Shown here: one piece after another, positions 6,827 to 9,081 of the stretch
Position numbering within the stretch: the stretch's first letter is position 1
How the letters are laid out: each line of letters starts with the position of its first letter
Assembly (NCBI GenBank): GCA_964504645.1
Contig: CAZDGB010000300.1
Location: forward strand, 1-9,081
Source: CAZDGB01 sp964504645
GTDB lineage: Bacteria > Planctomycetota > Planctomycetia > Planctomycetales > Planctomycetaceae
Reading direction: 5' to 3'
DNA: 9,081 nt
The notes under the pieces: generated by a model
The model's input: the letters and a program-made list of their open reading frames with translations, nothing else
Told to the model about the DNA's origin: nothing
Database searches by the model: none
Position numbers and translations under genes: made by a program

Positions 6827-7212
6827 ACCGGCGAGCAAGCTTTCCATCTTCCCGTCTTCGAGTCGCCTCGGTCACCAACAAGGCCCGGACGCCATCTCTC
6901 CGGCTACGTTCAAGCCGCGCCTCACAGCGATCCCGATCGGTGCCACGCTCCTTTCACTTTCGATTCATTCGTTCCTTACAACTCCTACGACGATTAAGGA
7001 GAACATCAGGGAAGAGAGATTTCACAAAAATGCGCGACGAGCAATTTTTCTGTTTGGCGTCGCGTGGTGACGAACATCAACAATCCTTCCCAGCCATCCC
7101 AAACAGTTCTGTCCGACAATTGCTCCATTTCTGCGGCTGGACAGTGTTTGGCGTAGCCAATTGCCAGCGTCGGCATTGGGGGCCATGTGACGTTTTCTGG
7201 AAGGACAACACG
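6827..7212. other. 386-bp intergenic leader of the Asn-Pro-Glu repeat gene
   Basis: The frame of the downstream gene stays open back to 6940, but that extension lacks a signal peptide and looks non-coding. Seen in the gap are a TTGGC-gta-GCCAA hairpin (7148-7160) and an AAGGAG at 6996-7001 that has no start codon at a useful distance. It can pair with CTCCT at 6982-6986. I find no convincing terminator for the DUF1573 gene and no promoter I would defend. Confidence 0.55.
7201..7205 (+). promoter_or_regulatory. ribosome binding site deciding the start of the repeat-protein gene
   Basis: AAGGA, part of GGAAGGA, lies 7 nt before the ATG at 7213. That start gives an immediate signal peptide, so it is preferred over in-frame starts at 6940 and 7030. 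Confidence 0.7.
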
Positions 7213-8190
7213 ATGAGACGATTCGCGCTGCGCGGTCTCAATCTAGCGGCCCTCGCCGTCCTAGGTCTGGGACTTCTCACCACCACGGGCATCAACGCCG
7301 GGCCGCCAAAATCCACGCCCAAGGTGCCGCCAAAGCCGACCAAGCCGGTGATCAAGCCGGGGACCATTACCTGCGTCGATGCCACGCGGATTCGCGTCAC
7401 GGTCGAAGTCTGCGCCGGCACGCTGGGCTTCCCGAATGGCTTCGTCCTCCAGTGGCAGCCGGTCGAGGGCGGCGAATGGTGTACGGCGACTTTCCCGCGG
7501 AGCGCCGGATTCAACCTCCGTCCGAACCAGTGCGTCGAAATCGACGTCGGCGATTCGCTCGGCGACCAGGGGGCCATCACCGATTGCACCGAACCACTGG
7601 AATGCGGCAGGACCTACGTCATTCAACTGCTGTGTCCCAGTCCGCTGCCGAAGCATAAGGCCAAGGTCGTGGCCAGCACGGAATGCTCCACTGACGATTG
7701 CAATCCCGAAAATCCGGAAAACCCTGAAAACCCTGAGAACCCGGAAAATCCCGAAAATCCTGAGAACCCCGAAAATCCTGAAAATCCTGAAAATCCTGAG
7801 AACCCGCCGGACGGCTGCACTCTCAGCCAGGGCTTCTGGAAGAACCATCCTGAGGACTGGCCGGATGCTATCGTCAACGCCGGCGGCATGTCGATCGGCA
7901 ACGTCTTCTACAATCTGACCCAACTCCAGCAAATCCTGGACACCAATGGGACGATGGGCAACGGCTTGCCGGCTTTAGCGCATCAGATCATCGCGGTGCA
8001 GTTCAGCGTGGCGGCCTTCGGTTGGGCGCCCATCGATACCGAAGAGACGATGGATTGTCTGGAGGACGCGAATGCCTTGATCGGCAACACCAACGTTCTC
8101 ACGGGGTCGATCCCGTCGGCTCAAACCTCGCCCTATACGGAGTGCCTGGATAACTACATTCAGGAAAATCACTGTCCGGAGCAGGACTAA
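7213..8190 (+). CDS. secreted cysteine-rich protein with Asn-Pro-Glu repeats and a GFWKNH-type C-terminal domain
   Basis: From the ATG at 7213 the product has 325 residues. In order they are a signal peptide (MRR leader, hydrophobic about 8-23, likely cut near INA-GPP), a Lys/Pro linker (31-50), and a beta-rich domain (about 51-163) with nine cysteines. Next come eleven perfect Asn-Pro-Glu repeats (164-196) and a C-terminal domain that begins CTLSQGFWKNHPEDWP (202-217). The last type of domain, with GFWKNH near its start and an ALAHQIIAVQF-like helix, recurs in secreted proteins of planctomycetes and other bacteria, but I know no function for it. The repeat is probably a stiff, strongly negative spacer between two folded domains. 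Thirteen cysteines in a secreted protein suggest disulfides. No catalytic motif or cell-wall anchor is visible; an extracellular or surface structural role is a guess. A strong terminator follows 26 bases after the stop. Confidence 0.86.
   Translation: MRRFALRGLNLAALAVLGLGLLTTTGINAGPPKSTPKVPPKPTKPVIKPGTITCVDATRIRVTVEVCAGTLGFPNGFVLQWQPVEGGEWCTATFPRSAGFNLRPNQCVEIDVGDSLGDQGAITDCTEPLECGRTYVIQLLCPSPLPKHKAKVVASTECSTDDCNPENPENPENPENPENPENPENPENPENPENPENPPDGCTLSQGFWKNHPEDWPDAIVNAGGMSIGNVFYNLTQLQQILDTNGTMGNGLPALAHQIIAVQFSVAAFGWAPIDTEETMDCLEDANALIGNTNVLTGSIPSAQTSPYTECLDNYIQENHCPEQD
7702..7800 (+). repeat. 11 x 9-nt in-frame tandem repeat encoding Asn-Pro-Glu
   Basis: Eleven consecutive 9-nt units each encode Asn-Pro-Glu without exception. 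Units differ at third codon positions (AAT/AAC, CCC/CCG/CCT, GAA/GAG), so the array is older than a fresh slippage product and the amino-acid pattern appears to be kept by selection. The last units, 7771-7800, are the most alike. The array ends in Asn-Pro-Pro-Asp-Gly before the C-terminal domain. Confidence 0.95.
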
Positions 8191-8216
8191 GAGTCGGTGC
8201 GAACGGAGTTGATGGT

Positions 8217-8257
8217 GCGTGCCTCCGAGGAGATCTCCTCGGAGGCACGCCTTTTTT
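8217..8257 (+). terminator. strong intrinsic terminator after the repeat-protein gene
   Basis: Perfect 15-bp arms (8217-8231 and 8236-8250) enclose a GATC loop, and a run of six T follows at 8252-8257. The stem is mostly G/C and begins 26 bases past the stop. It ends transcription on the plus strand; the opposite strand lacks a comparable T run. Confidence 0.93.
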
Positions 8258-8275
8258 ACGGGTTGTGAGAATTGC

Positions 8276-8344
8276 AGCGGCCGTTGAGTGTTTGTCCGCT
8301 CCAATCGCCGGAAAAGCGCGTGACACGCGTTTTCAACGGCCGCT
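8276..8344. repeat. 69-bp intergenic inverted-repeat element
   Basis: The ends are a perfect 12-bp inverted pair, AGCGGCCGTTGA (8276-8287) and TCAACGGCCGCT (8333-8344). Inside is a second dyad, CGCGTG-a-CACGCG (8317-8329), flanked by AAAA and TTTT. It sits between the terminator and the HTTM gene, with no coding content, and looks like a dispersed repeat. It could also fold in the leader RNA of the HTTM gene. Confidence 0.65.
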
Positions 8345-8411
8345 ACGCTGAATGACGCCGCAAACATCGCCCATTTCGGCGAGAAACAGTTCCTTTCCGG
8401 TCCGCTGCGCC

Positions 8412-9081
8412 ATGTCCTGGATTCGAACGCTCGCCCGGTTTTATTTTACGATCGACACGCGATCGCTCGCGCTGTTTCGTATCCTGTTCGCCGCCACACT
8501 GATCTACGACTGGACGATTCGCTGGCCGAATCTCGAGGCGTTTTACACGTCGTACGGCGTCTTGCCGATCGAAGCCCCGCTGACGCGCGTCGGCGGAGTG
8601 TATCACTTCTCGCTGATCGACGGCTTCATGTCGCTGGAAATGGTCCAGTTGATTTTTCTGGCCGGGCTCGTGTGCTACATAGGTCTCATGGCAGGTTATC
8701 AGACGAAGCTGTTCCAGATCCTCAGTTGCTTGTTTTTCATCAGCGTGCTGAATCGAAACTCGCTGATCCGCGCCGGAGGCGACTTGGTGCTCGCCTCGAT
8801 GTCGCTGTGGGCGCTGTTCTTGCCGCTGGGCGCGCGGTTCTCCCTCGATGCCGTGTTATCGCGACTGCGAGACAACGGCCCTCGAACCGGCACAACGCCT
8901 CAGAACGACTCCGACCGTTATCTGTGTCGGCCATCGCTGGCCGCGTTCGGCATCGTGCTGCAGATCGCGCTGATCTACCTGCTGACGGCGATCGACAAGA
9001 ATGGACCGACCTGGTGGTCGGAGGGGAGCGCGGTCTACTACGCCTTGCATCTGGATATGTTTTCCACCCCTTTGGGGAAAT
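8412..9081 (+). CDS. HTTM domain membrane protein, N-terminal part (3' end outside window)
   Basis: The frame stays open to the window edge, giving 223 residues. The protein opens with a short basic stretch and TRSLALFRILFAATLIYDW, then FYTSYGVLP (44-52), several hydrophobic helices (about 18-34, 76-93, 99-112, 126-139, 177-194), an NRNSLIRAGGDLV loop (114-126), and FLPLGARFSLD (136-146). This order is typical of the HTTM (horizontally transferred transmembrane) domain shared with vitamin K-dependent gamma-glutamyl carboxylase. A lysine at K196, in the IYLLTAIDKNGPTWW segment after a helix, sits where the carboxylase has its essential lysine region, though I cannot align it rigorously. The bacterial function is unknown for most members. 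Start choice is uncertain: neither 8412 nor the in-frame ATG at 8352 has a clear ribosome binding site, but homologues usually begin close to the LALFRI helix, which favours 8412. Confidence 0.85.
   Translation, partial: MSWIRTLARFYFTIDTRSLALFRILFAATLIYDWTIRWPNLEAFYTSYGVLPIEAPLTRVGGVYHFSLIDGFMSLEMVQLIFLAGLVCYIGLMAGYQTKLFQILSCLFFISVLNRNSLIRAGGDLVLASMSLWALFLPLGARFSLDAVLSRLRDNGPRTGTTPQNDSDRYLCRPSLAAFGIVLQIALIYLLTAIDKNGPTWWSEGSAVYYALHLDMFSTPLGK

Noticed and set aside
6996..7001. AAGGAG ribosome binding site suggesting a small gene
   Set aside because: No start codon lies within a usable distance; the first downstream ATG, at 7030, is 28 bases away and in the extension frame.
7148..7164. sigma-54-type promoter TGGC...TTGC
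   Set aside because: Spacing between the two boxes is one base too long and the match mostly reflects the TTGGC/GCCAA hairpin.
6940..7212. N-terminal extension of the Asn-Pro-Glu repeat protein
   Set aside because: The frame is open but the extension would bury the signal peptide 91 residues inside. The start at 7213 has a good ribosome binding site.
7702..7800. CRISPR array
   Set aside because: The 9-nt units are contiguous and in frame with no spacers; this is a coding tandem repeat.
7623..7901. minus-strand frame with repeated Phe-Ser-Gly
   Set aside because: It is the reverse-strand reading of the Asn-Pro-Glu repeat and has no independent support.

Overview
The window looks like a GC-rich planctomycete chromosome, probably of the Pirellulales/Gemmatales type. 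The grounds are a DUF1501 protein tail (a family greatly expanded in planctomycetes), an OprB-type porin, a TadE/TadG pair with a small secreted companion, a DUF1573 protein, a secreted protein with a GFWKNH-type C-terminal domain, and an HTTM membrane protein. Lineage is inferred from gene content only; no rRNA or other marker is present.

Layout. 1-1027 (+): the end of a DUF1501 gene, then a class II aldolase/adducin-family gene one base later. 1028-1255: a short gap holding a striking double palindrome. 1256-2704 (+): a carbohydrate-type porin. 2713-5238 (-): a three-gene group read right to left, namely a small secreted protein, a TadG-like protein and a TadE-like protein. Between tadG and tadE lies a 165-bp element with perfect 15-bp inverted ends. 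5239-5779: a 541-bp gap between divergent genes. 5780-6826 (+): a secreted or membrane-anchored DUF1573 protein. 6827-7212: a 386-bp gap. 7213-8190 (+): a secreted, cysteine-rich protein with eleven Asn-Pro-Glu repeats, followed by a textbook intrinsic terminator. 8276-8344: a second inverted-repeat element. 8412-9081 (+): an HTTM-domain membrane protein running off the right edge.

How the genes relate. Most of the products belong to the cell envelope or outside of it: an outer-membrane porin, pseudopilin-like proteins, secreted proteins and a polytopic membrane protein. Only the minus-strand trio and the DUF1501/aldolase pair look like operons; the rest look like single transcription units. 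I see no phage, transposase, CRISPR or defence genes, no RNA genes, and no convincing new multi-gene system. The most unusual material is non-coding (three structured intergenic repeats) plus the Asn-Pro-Glu repeat protein.
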